Made by a program: the position numbers and the translations under genes. Positions 26,506 to 35,556 of a stretch of 64,000 nucleotides of DNA are shown here, piece after piece (position 1 is the stretch's first letter; the number at the start of each line of letters is the position of its first letter). A model generated the notes under the pieces. The model had not been told where the DNA came from. It did not search any database and saw nothing but the letters and a program-made list of their open reading frames with translations. The stretch is taken from contig JAURFE010000001.1 in NCBI GenBank assembly GCA_030827135.1, positions 1,062,368-1,126,367 of the forward strand, given 5' to 3'. Source of the stretch: Vicinamibacterales bacterium. GTDB lineage: Bacteria; Acidobacteriota; Vicinamibacteria; Vicinamibacterales; SCN-69-37.

Positions 26506-28922
26506 CGCAGCACCGCCAACAGGTGTGACGCGACGGCTTTCGCCAGCGGCCCGGTTGCACCCTCAGGGCCCACACACGACGGGCATCCCGACTGACACGG
26601 ACACCCTTCGATCAGCTCCTGCGTACGCGCCAGCAGATCCGCATGCATCTGGAACAACGGCTCACTGAACCCGATGCCACCGGGATAGTTGTCGTAAATG
26701 AAGATCGTCGGTGCGACGGTCGCCAGCGTCTTGGCTTCTTCCGCGCCGACACCGTCCACGGACAACCCCAGGTCGTGGGAGTCACACATCAGCAACAACG
26801 GCGCGACATTCCGCATCGCAAATGCGAGCCCCAACACGCCATCGCGCTTGTCGGCGCCGCCATAGGGCAACGCCTCCATTTTCTCCGCCGGAATCGTCAG
26901 CCAGTATGACGACGTGTGCATCTGTTGCTCGGGGAGATCCAGCTCCCCCGAACCAATGTTCTCGTTCGTGTAGAACTTGATCTTCTTGAAGCCGACAACA
27001 CGGGACACGACGTGCACTTCGCCGTGGTGTCTGGGCTCTGAGGAAATGACGTCGGGTGTCTTTTCCGGCGCGCCCTCATCGGAAAAGACACCCGACGTCA
27101 TTTCCTCCAGGATCGTCACCTTCGTGTAGTCAATCGCATCGGTGTAGTAGTCGCACTCGACGCTGCGGACAAAGGCCTTGCGGTTCTCGAAGTCGAGGCG
27201 TTCGACCTGGAACAGCTGGCCTTCGATGATGTAGATCGCCTTCTCGTGGAGCACCGACGGCGCGCTCGTAAAGTCGGTCTCGCCGATCACGCGTTCGCCG
27301 TGCGTCAGGTCCACGATGATGAAGTTGTCGGACGACACCGACCGCAGGCTCACCGCGTCGGCCGGATACGATTCGTGCGTCCACTGCCACTGGTCGCCGG
27401 CGAGCTGCACGAACTGCTCTTCACTCAGGATTTGAAGCATTTCCTGAACGTTGAGGGTGCCGAAGCGCTCGGTCGTGGTGAATGGCAGCTCAAACGCCGC
27501 ACACTTCACGTGTGCGAGCAGAATGTGCAGGTTGTCAGGGTTGACCAGCGCGTGCTCAGGCGACGCTTCAAAAAAGTAGTCGGGGTTGCGCGCCACGAAC
27601 TGGTCGATCGGCGCACTCGACGCCACCAGCACCGCCGCCGATCGGCCGGAGCGCCGACCGGCGCGGCCGGCACGTTGCCACGTCGCGGCAATCGTACCCG
27701 GGTAGCCGGCCATGACCGTCACGTCCAGCGCGCCAATGTCGATCCCGAGTTCCAGCGCACTCGTGGACACCACGCACCGCACGCTGCCCTCGCGCAATCC
27801 GCGTTCGATCTCGCGACGACGGAGCGGGAGGTAGCCGCCACGATAGCCACGCACGACCTCGGCCGCACCCGGGGGGCCTGCAAACGCGTCCTTCAAATAC
27901 GTCGTGAGAATTTCAGTCGAGAGCCGGCTCTGCGCGAACACGATGATCTGGAGTCCGCGCTTCAGAAATTCGATCGCGACCCGTCGGGTCTCCGCGAGGT
28001 AGGACCGTCGAATGCCAAGCTGTGCGTTCACGACCGGCGGATTCACGAAGATGAAGTACTTCTCACCGCGTGGCGCACCGCTCTGTTCCACAAGCTCAAA
28101 CGGCGCACCAACCAGCTTCTCGGCCAGGTCACGCGGATTGGCGATCGTCGCCGACGAACAGATGAACACCGGGTTCGATCCATAGTGCCGGCACACGCGG
28201 TGCAGGCGGCGAAGGATATTCGCCAGATGGCTGCCGAACACCCCGCGATAGGCGTGGAGTTCGTCGATGACGATGTACTTCAGATTCTCGAACAGCTTCG
28301 CCCAACGCGGATGGTGCGGCAGGATGCCCGAGTGCACCATGTCCGGATTGCTCAGAACGACGTGGGCGCGGCCACGAATCGCACGCCTCGCATCCTGCGG
28401 CGTGTCTCCGTCGTAGGTGAACACGCCGATTTCGCCGCCCCCCTCCACACCGAGCAACTCCGCCAGCTGATGGAGCTCTGCCAGTTGGTCCTGAGCCAGG
28501 GCTTTCGTCGGAAACAGATACAACGCGCGCGTGGACGAGTCCTTGAGGATCGCGTCCATCACCGGCACGTTGTAGCAGAGCGTCTTGCCGGAGGCGGTCG
28601 GTGTGACGGTCACCACGTTGCGGCCGGATGTCGCATGCGCAATCGCCTCGGCCTGGTGGGAGTACAACTGGTCGATCCCGCGTTTGCGCAGGGCCGCAAT
28701 CAAACGGTGGTCGAGTGTGTCTGGAAACGGCGCGTACCGCGCCTCGACCGGGTCCAGGCGCCGGACCGCAGTCACATGCGGGTCGTCATCGGCTCCCTGG
28801 AGGGCCTGCTCGTGCTCTGCGAGCATCCGGGACAGCGCCAGGGACAGCGACTCGTCCTTGCTCTTCGCGTCCACAAGCGCGGGCAGGACGGTCATAGGCA
28901 GGCGGCGCCGGTCGGATGACAT
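26502..28922 (-). CDS. mrfA: MrfA/YprA-like DEAD/DEAH helicase with DUF1998, carrying an in-frame REP insertion
   Basis: This 806-residue superfamily 2 helicase has Walker A-type TPTASGKT, motif II as DELH in VIDELHAYRG, motif III SSATIANP, motif VI QRAGRAGRRSG, and a C-terminal MZB/DUF1998 domain with four cysteines (CPCQSGCPSC) that bind metal. In B. subtilis this protein and MrfB act in nucleotide-excision-independent repair of mitomycin damage. Around residues 606-627 the sequence EEMTSGVFSDEGAPEKTPDV is coded by a perfect 26-bp-arm REP palindrome (27041-27106) that keeps the frame; it sits in a loop before HHGEVHVVSRVVG. A -10-like TACGAT lies 8 bases before the ATG. Confidence 0.88.
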   Translation of the reverse strand: MSSDRRRLPMTVLPALVDAKSKDESLSLALSRMLAEHEQALQGADDDPHVTAVRRLDPVEARYAPFPDTLDHRLIAALRKRGIDQLYSHQAEAIAHATSGRNVVTVTPTASGKTLCYNVPVMDAILKDSSTRALYLFPTKALAQDQLAELHQLAELLGVEGGGEIGVFTYDGDTPQDARRAIRGRAHVVLSNPDMVHSGILPHHPRWAKLFENLKYIVIDELHAYRGVFGSHLANILRRLHRVCRHYGSNPVFICSSATIANPRDLAEKLVGAPFELVEQSGAPRGEKYFIFVNPPVVNAQLGIRRSYLAETRRVAIEFLKRGLQIIVFAQSRLSTEILTTYLKDAFAGPPGAAEVVRGYRGGYLPLRRREIERGLREGSVRCVVSTSALELGIDIGALDVTVMAGYPGTIAATWQRAGRAGRRSGRSAAVLVASSAPIDQFVARNPDYFFEASPEHALVNPDNLHILLAHVKCAAFELPFTTTERFGTLNVQEMLQILSEEQFVQLAGDQWQWTHESYPADAVSLRSVSSDNFIIVDLTHGERVIGETDFTSAPSVLHEKAIYIIEGQLFQVERLDFENRKAFVRSVECDYYTDAIDYTKVTILEEMTSGVFSDEGAPEKTPDVISSEPRHHGEVHVVSRVVGFKKIKFYTNENIGSGELDLPEQQMHTSSYWLTIPAEKMEALPYGGADKRDGVLGLAFAMRNVAPLLLMCDSHDLGLSVDGVGAEEAKTLATVAPTIFIYDNYPGGIGFSEPLFQMHADLLARTQELIEGCPCQSGCPSCVGPEGATGPLAKAVASHLLAVLR
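27041..27106. repeat. REP-type perfect palindrome, copy 3, inside mrfA
   Basis: Arms 27041-27066 and 27081-27106 are 26-base exact reverse complements around a 14-base loop. The core GACGTCGGGTGTCTTTT matches copies 1 and 2, while the outer arm bases and the loop differ. It is 66 bases long (22 codons) and has no stop in the mrfA frame. Confidence 0.9.
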
Positions 28923-28975
28923 GAACGGGCATCGTACCAGTCCGCCGGAAGGCGATCAAGAAGCGAAACAAGGCG

Positions 28976-30355
28976 TTATTTTGTCGCGCGGCTGTTGGCG
29001 TACGCGGCGACGATGCCGCTGAGGCCGAGAAGGCCGATCACATTCGGGAAGACCTGGAGCCCGTTCATGAGGTCGCCCCAGGCCCACACCAGGTCGGGCT
29101 TGAGCACGGCGCCGATGGGGATCAACAGGCAATACACGTACCGGTAGGGCATGGTGACCGACCGGCCAAGGATGTATTCCAGGAACTGTTCGCCGTAGTA
29201 CGCCCAGCCAATGAGCGTGGTGTATCCGAAGAGGAACGCGCAGAACGCGACGACCCATCCGCCGACGGCGGGCACCGCCATGTTGAAGGCCGTGGCGACG
29301 GCCGCCGTGCTGGTGACGCCGGCCTCACCCGCCGCGCGCGCGGCGATCGAAGACTCCGCCACACCGCTGAGCAGAATCGCCATCGCGCTGATCGTGCCCG
29401 TCACAAACGAGACGATGAACACTTCCATCACCGCCTGCAGGCCCTGCTGTTCCGGCCGGTTCGACCGCGCCGTGCCGTATGCCACTGCGGCGGTCCCGTA
29501 GCCCGCCTCGTTGGCGTAGATGCCGCGCGCGATGCCGTACCGCATGGCAATAAAGAACCCGAAGCCAAGGCCCGACCGTCCCGGGGACGCAAACGCCTCA
29601 TCCACCACCATCGAAAGCACGTACGGCACGCGGTCGATGAACGTCAGGATGACCACCGCGCCGCCCACCAGATAGAGGCCCACCTTCAGCGGCGACAGTT
29701 TCTCCACCGCCCGGCCAATAGACTGGATGCCGCCGATGATGACGAGCCAGGTCAACACGGCCAGTACCAGACCGGTGAAGAACGCCGTGCGATTCACTTC
29801 ACCAAGCAGCGGCAGCAGCAGCGTGCCGCTCGGCCAGACATGCTGCACCGCGATGGCAATCGAGTTCGGCTGCGTGAACGGCGTGGTGGTCAATGCGGCA
29901 ATGCCCGCCACACACGCGTAGGTCCACGCCAGCGCCGGCGACTTGAGCCCATCGCGCAGGTAATACATGGGACCCGACCGCAGGTGATCTCCCTGCTGCT
30001 CCCGGAACTTCACGCCGAGCACGGCTTCCGAGAACTTCAGCGTCGTCGCGAAGAACCCGTACACCCAGATCCAGAACAGCGCGCCGGGCCCTCCGGAGAT
30101 GATGGCCGTCGCGACGCCGGCGATATTGCCGGTACCGATCGTCGCGGCCAGCGCCGTCATGAACGCCTGGAACGGCGACAACGCACCGGCGGCCCCCGCG
30201 GTCTGCCCCGCCAACATCTCCCTGACTGCCTCACGCAACCGCCGGATCTGCACGCCCCGGAAGCGGATCGTCAGAAACAAGCCCGTCCCCAGCAGAAGGG
30301 TGACGATGGGCGGCATGAAGAGCAGATCGGCAAGTCCCTGGATCGCGTCAGCCAT
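28976..30355 (-). CDS. AGCS-family sodium:alanine/glycine symporter
   Basis: This 459-residue inner-membrane protein has about ten to eleven hydrophobic segments and the family signatures ATIGTGNIAGVATAI and GGPGALFWIWVYGFF near residues 75-110, followed by FSEAVLGVKFR. Members import alanine or glycine with Na+ (DagA/AlsT type). It is 9 bases downstream of the SDR gene and has a GAGG Shine-Dalgarno, so it ends an operon that begins with the alpha/beta hydrolase at 32842. The mrfA gene starts 53 bases beyond its stop with its own promoter-like box. Confidence 0.92.
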   Translation of the reverse strand: MADAIQGLADLLFMPPIVTLLLGTGLFLTIRFRGVQIRRLREAVREMLAGQTAGAAGALSPFQAFMTALAATIGTGNIAGVATAIISGGPGALFWIWVYGFFATTLKFSEAVLGVKFREQQGDHLRSGPMYYLRDGLKSPALAWTYACVAGIAALTTTPFTQPNSIAIAVQHVWPSGTLLLPLLGEVNRTAFFTGLVLAVLTWLVIIGGIQSIGRAVEKLSPLKVGLYLVGGAVVILTFIDRVPYVLSMVVDEAFASPGRSGLGFGFFIAMRYGIARGIYANEAGYGTAAVAYGTARSNRPEQQGLQAVMEVFIVSFVTGTISAMAILLSGVAESSIAARAAGEAGVTSTAAVATAFNMAVPAVGGWVVAFCAFLFGYTTLIGWAYYGEQFLEYILGRSVTMPYRYVYCLLIPIGAVLKPDLVWAWGDLMNGLQVFPNVIGLLGLSGIVAAYANSRATK

Positions 30356-30364
30356 GGAGAATCC

Positions 30365-31144
30365 TCAGATGTTCGAACGTGACTGGCACCCGTCAACGGT
30401 GATGCACGCGCCGGAAATCCAGTTGGCGCGTGGTGACGCGAGGAAGGCGACCACGTCACCCACTTCGTGGTCGTGGCCAAACCGACCGAAGGGCAAATCC
30501 TGTTTGATGAACTGTGCGATGGCCACGGGGTCGGCCTGTTGCCGCTGGGCCCATGAGCCCCCCTCGAACAGAATCGAACCCGGCGCGACGCTGTTCACAC
30601 GGATGTTGTCCCTGGCCAGCTGCTGCGCCATGGCTTTCGCGAGGCTGATCTCCGCGGCTTTGACCGCGTTGTACGTCATCCGCCCACCGGACTCGCGTCC
30701 CCAGATGGAGGCGATCATCAGAATCACGCCGCCTCCCGTCCTGCGCATCTCGGGCACGGCCAGACGCGACAGACGTATGGCTGGAAACAGCGTCTGATCC
30801 AACGCGCTGGTCCACTCCTCGTCCGTCGTGGCTGCGATGTCCGTCCCGCCGGCCTTGCCCACGTTGTTCACGACGATGTCGAGGCGGCCGAAGGCGGCTA
30901 TTGTTTCGTTCACCAGTCGCGCTACGTCTTCGGACTTTGAGACGTCCGCCTGGACCGCCAGCACGGCGTCCTCGCGTCCGGCCAGCACGCGCAGCGTGGC
31001 GGCCGCTGCGGCCAGCGCCTCGGCACCACGCGCGCAGATGGCGACGCGCGCACCCTCGGCGACCAGCGCCCGCGCAGAGGCGAGTCCGAGGCCCTTGCTC
31101 GAACCGGTCACGATCGCGACTTTGTCACGCAGATGCAGGTCCAT
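30365..31144 (-). CDS. Short-chain dehydrogenase/reductase (FabG-like)
   Basis: The 259-residue protein has the SDR cofactor motif TGSSKGLG at residues 13-20, the NNVG stretch, catalytic Ser in MIASIWG and the YNAVK (Tyr-x3-Lys) dyad, and the C-terminal ITVDGC. It is a classical NAD(P)-dependent oxidoreductase; the NNVG in place of NNAG and the order of genes do not reveal the substrate. It is the third gene of the four-gene minus-strand operon that leads to the sodium:alanine symporter. TAGACA six bases before the ATG is a poor -10 match. Confidence 0.88.
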   Translation of the reverse strand: MDLHLRDKVAIVTGSSKGLGLASARALVAEGARVAICARGAEALAAAAATLRVLAGREDAVLAVQADVSKSEDVARLVNETIAAFGRLDIVVNNVGKAGGTDIAATTDEEWTSALDQTLFPAIRLSRLAVPEMRRTGGGVILMIASIWGRESGGRMTYNAVKAAEISLAKAMAQQLARDNIRVNSVAPGSILFEGGSWAQRQQADPVAIAQFIKQDLPFGRFGHDHEVGDVVAFLASPRANWISGACITVDGCQSRSNI

Positions 31145-31164
31145 GTGGGGTGTCTACTCCGATG

Positions 31165-32013
31165 TCATCGAGGCGGCGCGCCGCCGGTGAGATCGTTCAA
31201 GCGCCAGTCGTAGGCGCCGAACGTCATGGTGAATGTATTGAGCGCGAGGAATTCGCGCTCGCTCGGATACAGGTGCGGATAACTCATCGTCATCAGCGCG
31301 CGCTCGAGCGGGGAGCGATTCGCCCACATCTCGCCGCCTCTGGAAAAGCCCGCCACAAACTGCGCCTCACGCCAACTGAAAAGGGGGGTGACTTCGACAA
31401 CGCCGGTGGCGCGGTTGATGCGAAAGGTGTCCAGCCGCGCGACGAACTCCTTGACCGCCTCGTTCAGTTGAGTCTCAAGCTGTGCGGCCCGGTACGGCTC
31501 GCTGCGCAGGCGTCCGCTGCCCAACGCGCCGCGGCCGAGCGCCAGCAGCATGCGCGAGTCGCCGAAGCCGGCGATCACTGACTTCTCGATTTCTTCCAGC
31601 GTCAGGAGTTGCCCGGCCACGCGATGTTTGACCTTGTCAATGCCGCCGGCCACCTGGGCGATGCTCTCCGGGGGATACCCTGCGGCCTTGCCACGAATCG
31701 GATAGGCGTTGATCACCGTACGGAGCACGAGCGCGTTGTAGGCGTTGATCCAGAATGCCCGCTGTTCCTCAGATGACGCGTTCGACAGCCAGGCATCGGC
31801 CGACTCGATGGACGCGACAAAGCGGTCCAGATTCGCGCGCTCCGTCTTGAGCGCGGCGTAATAGACGAGACCGTCGCGGACGTACACATCGAGGATGCGA
31901 TCCAGCGGCGTGTAGGGATCCGCCTGCGCACGCAGGTGGGGAGTGTTCCCCATCGCTGCGACCACCAGAAGCCACGCTGTCAGTACCCGGCTCACCATGC
32001 GAGCCAACATCAT
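31165..32013 (-). CDS. Exported DUF547 protein
   Basis: The 282-residue product starts with a signal peptide (MVSRVLTAWLLVVAAMG) and contains the DUF547 hallmark FWINAYNALVLRTV around residues 90-105, followed by the conserved SVIAGFGDSRMLLALGRGALG-type region. DUF547 proteins are widespread, of unknown enzymatic role, and usually exported. The start could be the ATG at 32013 or the ATG at 31998, which begins the signal peptide. It follows the alpha/beta hydrolase by 16 bases and precedes the SDR gene by 20 bases. Confidence 0.85.
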   Translation of the reverse strand: MMLARMVSRVLTAWLLVVAAMGNTPHLRAQADPYTPLDRILDVYVRDGLVYYAALKTERANLDRFVASIESADAWLSNASSEEQRAFWINAYNALVLRTVINAYPIRGKAAGYPPESIAQVAGGIDKVKHRVAGQLLTLEEIEKSVIAGFGDSRMLLALGRGALGSGRLRSEPYRAAQLETQLNEAVKEFVARLDTFRINRATGVVEVTPLFSWREAQFVAGFSRGGEMWANRSPLERALMTMSYPHLYPSEREFLALNTFTMTFGAYDWRLNDLTGGAPPR

Positions 32014-32029
32014 AGGTCAGGCCGGACCG

Positions 32030-32842
32030 TCAGGTCCGGCTGAGAAACTCCGCGAGCGCCTGATTAAACGCCACGGGGGCTTCAAGGTTCGACAGATGCC
32101 CCACGTGCGGGATGACGACCCTGGTGGCCGCGGGCAGTGCGGCCACCATCGCGTCGCTGTCCGCGGGAGGCGTCAACACGTCCTCGTCACCACAGATCAC
32201 CAGTGCCGGGCACGCGAGACCGCTCAAGAACGGTGTTGAGTCGGGCCTGGTTTTCATGGCGCCGAGTGCCGAGGCGACGGCTTCGGGCGTGTTGCGCAGG
32301 ATGAGGGTACGCACGGCTTCGGTCAGATCCGGCTGCCCGCGCTGCGTCGTCGCGCCCAGCAGCTTCGGCAGCATCACATCCGCGATGGCCGCCACGCCCT
32401 CTGCCTGCACCCGGGCGATCATCGCGTCACGACCCGCCTGTCCCTCGGGCGTGTCGGCCGTGGCTTTGGTGTCAGCCAGCACGAGACCATCGAGCCGGCC
32501 GGCCGCCGCGCGCGCCACGGCCAGGGCGATGTATCCCCCCATCGACAATCCCCCGATCACCGCGCGATCCACATCCAGGTGATTCATCAGCTGCAGCACG
32601 TCCGCCGCATGGCTCGCCATCGTTGCGGTTTCAAGCCCGACGTCCTGGTAGGCCTGCCCCACACCACGGAATCCGCGCACGTCAGGCGCGACAAACCGCC
32701 AGCCCGGTGGGACGCGATGCAGCTGCGGCAGCCACTGATCGGCACTCAGGGGAAACGCATGCAGGAGGATACACGTCCGACCACTGCCCGCTTCGTGGTA
32801 CCGCACCGTACGGTCGAGCAGATGGGCGTATTGGGGACTCAT
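32030..32842 (-). CDS. Alpha/beta-hydrolase
   Basis: The 270-residue cytoplasmic protein has the alpha/beta-hydrolase oxyanion motif LLHAFPLS, the nucleophile elbow GLSMGG (Ser in the middle) around residues 99-104, an Asp in VICGDEDVLTP and the catalytic His in IPHVGHLSNLE. It resembles 3-oxoadipate enol-lactonase-like hydrolases, but substrate cannot be assigned. It is the first gene of the minus-strand operon with DUF547, SDR and AGCS. Its start is only 18 bases from the divergent FKBP gene, so the promoters must overlap. Confidence 0.87.
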   Translation of the reverse strand: MSPQYAHLLDRTVRYHEAGSGRTCILLHAFPLSADQWLPQLHRVPPGWRFVAPDVRGFRGVGQAYQDVGLETATMASHAADVLQLMNHLDVDRAVIGGLSMGGYIALAVARAAAGRLDGLVLADTKATADTPEGQAGRDAMIARVQAEGVAAIADVMLPKLLGATTQRGQPDLTEAVRTLILRNTPEAVASALGAMKTRPDSTPFLSGLACPALVICGDEDVLTPPADSDAMVAALPAATRVVIPHVGHLSNLEAPVAFNQALAEFLSRT

Positions 32843-32847
32843 CAGAC

Positions 32848-32853
32848 TACAAT
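32848..32853 (+). promoter_or_regulatory. -10-like TACAAT before the FKBP lipoprotein gene
   Basis: TACAAT followed by 7 bases and then ATG 32861. The box lies within the 18-base gap between two divergent start codons, so a leaderless transcript is the simplest way to express the plus-strand gene. Confidence 0.5.
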
Positions 32854-32860
32854 TGCATAC

Positions 32861-33334
32861 ATGATGCGCCGTGTCTGTATCGCTTTGCTCGTCGCTGTAT
32901 CCCTGGCGGGCTGTTCACAGGACTCAGAACCAGAGGAAACCATGCCCCCATCGAACAACGCGCCAGGCGCCATCCCTGCTCCGCCGGATGTCGCCGCGGC
33001 TCCCGCTGATGCACAGGTCACGGCGAGTGGCCTCGCGTCGAAGATCATCACACCAGGCACAGGCACCACCAAACCGAATGCCACGTCCCTGGTGCTCGTG
33101 CACTACTCGGGCTGGACGACCAACGGAGAAATGTTCGACAGTTCGGTGATGCGTGGCGCGCCCATCGACTTCCGGCTGAACCAGGTCATTCCCGGGTGGA
33201 CCGAGGGTGTGCAACTGATGGTCGTCGGCGAAAAGCGTCGATTCTGGATTCCGAGCAAACTTGCGTACGACGGCATGCCTGGCGCTCCACAGGGGATGCT
33301 CGTGTTCGACGTCGAATTGCTCGACTTCAAGTAA
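32861..33334 (+). CDS. FKBP-type peptidyl-prolyl isomerase, lipoprotein
   Basis: The 157-residue protein begins MMRRVCIALLVAVSLAGCS; the LAGC lipobox places Cys18 as the lipidated residue. After a Pro/Ala linker the FKBP domain is clear: VLVHYSGWTTNGEMFDSS, VIPGWTEGVQLMVVGEKRR, then the IPSKLAYDG and VFDVELLD strands. It probably helps proline isomerisation in the periplasm, anchored to a membrane. The earlier start of the same open frame at 32579 would run through the divergent gene and is rejected. The next gene starts 14 bases after its stop. Confidence 0.92.
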   Translation: MMRRVCIALLVAVSLAGCSQDSEPEETMPPSNNAPGAIPAPPDVAAAPADAQVTASGLASKIITPGTGTTKPNATSLVLVHYSGWTTNGEMFDSSVMRGAPIDFRLNQVIPGWTEGVQLMVVGEKRRFWIPSKLAYDGMPGAPQGMLVFDVELLDFK

Positions 33335-33347
33335 CCCGGACCTCGAG

Positions 33348-34424
33348 GTGAGATGGTTCGTCGGCGTGGCCGTCGCGCTGGGCGCGACGACGGTGCTGGG
33401 GTCGCCCGACGCGCAGGCGCCGGACGCCTACCTGCGGTCGACCATCGGTCTGTCTGCGGGCGAAGTGAATCGCCTCCAATCCGGCGCGGCGGTGGCCACG
33501 CTCCTCGATGGCCGCGACGGTCGTGAGGTGGTGACGTTCGGCGCCGTGCACATCGACCGGTCGCCCGGTGACGTGCTTACGTACCTCACTGAGGTCGCTG
33601 CGCTGCAGCAGGGTGACGCCGTGCAGCAACTGGGGCTCGTCGGAACCCCGCCCCGCCTTGACGACTTCGCGAGTTTCACGCTGTCGCCGCGCAGCGTGGC
33701 AAGCCTGCAGTCGTGTCGTATCGGCAGCTGCGAGCTCCAGTTGCCGGGGTGGGGCATCACCCGGTTCCGGCAGGAGGTTCCCTGGCGCACCACTGATGCC
33801 GAACCGCGCGCCCAGACCCTCATGCGCAGTGTCGCGCACGAGACCCTCTCCGCCTATCTGCGCGGGGGCCATGCGGCACTGGCGCCCTACGAGGATCGGC
33901 GCCCGTCGCACTCGCCGTCGGCGGAATATCGGGCGCTGCTGGAGTCAGATACATACCTCCCCGCCCCCCTCACCGCGCTTCGTCATGCCATCAACGGCTT
34001 TCCCCACCGGGCCGCCCTTGGTGTCCGCCATCAGTTCTTCTGGACCGTGGTGGACTTCGGAATGAAGCCGACCTTCCGGCTGAGCCACATGGCGGTCGCC
34101 TCAGGTCCGGCGATTCATGATCCGGCAGGACACGTCGTGGGCGCCGTCGTCACGCTGCAAATCCTGGCGACGCACTATTTCAGCTCCACGCTCGAATGGC
34201 ACTTCCTCGTGCGGGACGCGGCGACACCCTCAGGCACCTATCTCTACTATCTCTCGAGGTCGTCGTCGCCCGGGCTTGGTGGTTTCAAGGGACGGCTGCT
34301 GCGGCCCACCGTACGGAGTCGCGGACGAGACGCGATCGAGGCGTACCTGAATTTCTCAAAGCGATCCCTCGAGGACGACGCCGGCCGCTACCCCATCGCG
34401 TGTTCAAATTCGTCGCCGTGCTGA
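33348..34424 (+). CDS. Exported protein of unknown function
   Basis: I recognise no family. From the GTG at 33348 the product is 358 residues and starts VRWFVGVAVALGATTVLG, a signal peptide. The mature part is soluble-looking, with a motif-like stretch LQSCRIGSCELQLPGWG (two Cys five residues apart) and TYLYYLSRSSSPGLGGFKGRLL near the C-terminus. It follows the FKBP gene by 14 bases and so is likely co-transcribed. Its 3' end overlaps the convergent pilT-like gene by 37 bases. Confidence 0.7.
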   Translation: MRWFVGVAVALGATTVLGSPDAQAPDAYLRSTIGLSAGEVNRLQSGAAVATLLDGRDGREVVTFGAVHIDRSPGDVLTYLTEVAALQQGDAVQQLGLVGTPPRLDDFASFTLSPRSVASLQSCRIGSCELQLPGWGITRFRQEVPWRTTDAEPRAQTLMRSVAHETLSAYLRGGHAALAPYEDRRPSHSPSAEYRALLESDTYLPAPLTALRHAINGFPHRAALGVRHQFFWTVVDFGMKPTFRLSHMAVASGPAIHDPAGHVVGAVVTLQILATHYFSSTLEWHFLVRDAATPSGTYLYYLSRSSSPGLGGFKGRLLRPTVRSRGRDAIEAYLNFSKRSLEDDAGRYPIACSNSSPC

Positions 34425-35518
34425 GCGCGGACGATGGCGTCGGTGCGGTCGACGAGCCCGGCTTTGACGAGCCGTGCCAGGCACTCCTCCAGAGTGAACG
34501 ATCCGAACTTCCGCGAAATCGTGATCTCCTGATGCAGATGCTGCAGTGTGTTGCGCCGGATATGCTGCCGGGCTCCGTAGCCCACCAGCAACAACTGCGC
34601 GGCGGGCACACTGCCGCCACCAACACGCGGCAGCAGCGTCTGCACGTACACGGCCGAGAGTGACGCCGCGATTTCCTGCCGGATCGTCGGCTGCCGCTCC
34701 GCCGGAAACGAGTCGGTCAGACGCGCGATTGTGGACGACAGGTCGGTCGTATGCAGCGTGGAGAACACCAGATGCCCCGTCTCACCGGCCGCCAGCGCAA
34801 TCCGCATAGTCTCCGGATCCCGCATCTCGCCGATCACGATGATGTCGGGGGCCTGCCGGAGGGCGGACCTGAGCGCGGTGGGAAAGTCCGGTGCGTCGAT
34901 GCCGACCTCGATCTGTTGAATCACACTGCGCTGATTGGTGTGTTCGAACTCGATCGGATCTTCGATCGTGATGATGTGTTTGGCATCGCGGCGATTGATC
35001 TCCTCGATGAGAGCCGCCATCGTGGTGGTCTTACCTGATCCGGTGGCCCCGCCGATCAGCACAAGACCGCTGGTGATCCGCGTGAGGCCGTCGGCGCCAG
35101 GCGGCAGGTCGAGTGTCGCCAGGCGTGGTACGGATCGCGGCAGCATCCGGATGGCAGCGGCCGCCCGGGCGCGCTCGCGATGCAGGTTGACGCGGAACCG
35201 TCCGACGCCGGGGAGCCGGAGGGACGCGTCGGCAATTCCGGACTCGCGATACGCCCGCTGAGCGTGCCCGACCAGCTCCGGCAGCACGAGATGTTCGATG
35301 TCGTCGCCATCAAGGGATGCGGCCTCAAGGCGCACGACATGACCGTCAATACGGAACGCCGGCGGTTCCCCCGCCACCAGCAACAGGTCGCTGGCCTGCC
35401 GGTCCGCCATCAGGCGCAGGAGCCGCTCCAGGCCGGCGCCGGGGGCACGGATCACGCCCCGGCTGAGGGTTTCGAGCTCGTCGGCGAGCCGGTCGAGGTC
35501 GTCAATAGGATCGGACAT
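34388..35518 (-). CDS. pilT: PilT-like type IV pilus retraction ATPase
   Basis: The 376-residue protein has the secretion-ATPase layout: an N-terminal domain (ASDLLLVAGEPPAFRIDG), Walker A GATGSGKT at 157-164, the Asp box IITIEDPIEFEH, Walker B DIIVIGEMRDPET, and the His box GHLVFSTLHTTD, followed by the AIRNLI-like region (here LQHLHQEITISRKFG). PilT or PilU drives pilus retraction for twitching. No other pilus gene is in the window, so it is an orphan locus here. The N-terminus is somewhat longer than in PilT because of a coiled acidic lead. A TATTCT lies 9 bases before the ATG. Confidence 0.85.
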   Translation of the reverse strand: MSDPIDDLDRLADELETLSRGVIRAPGAGLERLLRLMADRQASDLLLVAGEPPAFRIDGHVVRLEAASLDGDDIEHLVLPELVGHAQRAYRESGIADASLRLPGVGRFRVNLHRERARAAAAIRMLPRSVPRLATLDLPPGADGLTRITSGLVLIGGATGSGKTTTMAALIEEINRRDAKHIITIEDPIEFEHTNQRSVIQQIEVGIDAPDFPTALRSALRQAPDIIVIGEMRDPETMRIALAAGETGHLVFSTLHTTDLSSTIARLTDSFPAERQPTIRQEIAASLSAVYVQTLLPRVGGGSVPAAQLLLVGYGARQHIRRNTLQHLHQEITISRKFGSFTLEECLARLVKAGLVDRTDAIVRAQHGDEFEHAMG

Positions 35519-35556
35519 GAAGTGTAAGAGAATAGCAGCCGCCGGAGGAGCGCCAG

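Noticed and set aside
27246-28919. A 557-codon plus-strand frame opposite mrfA
   Set aside because: The helicase motifs are on the minus strand; the plus-strand frame is a shadow without a signature.
34388-34424. Frame error where the PilT-like gene and the exported protein overlap by 37 bases
   Set aside because: Both reading frames end cleanly and the PilT core is complete; a convergent 3' overlap is common in dense genomes.
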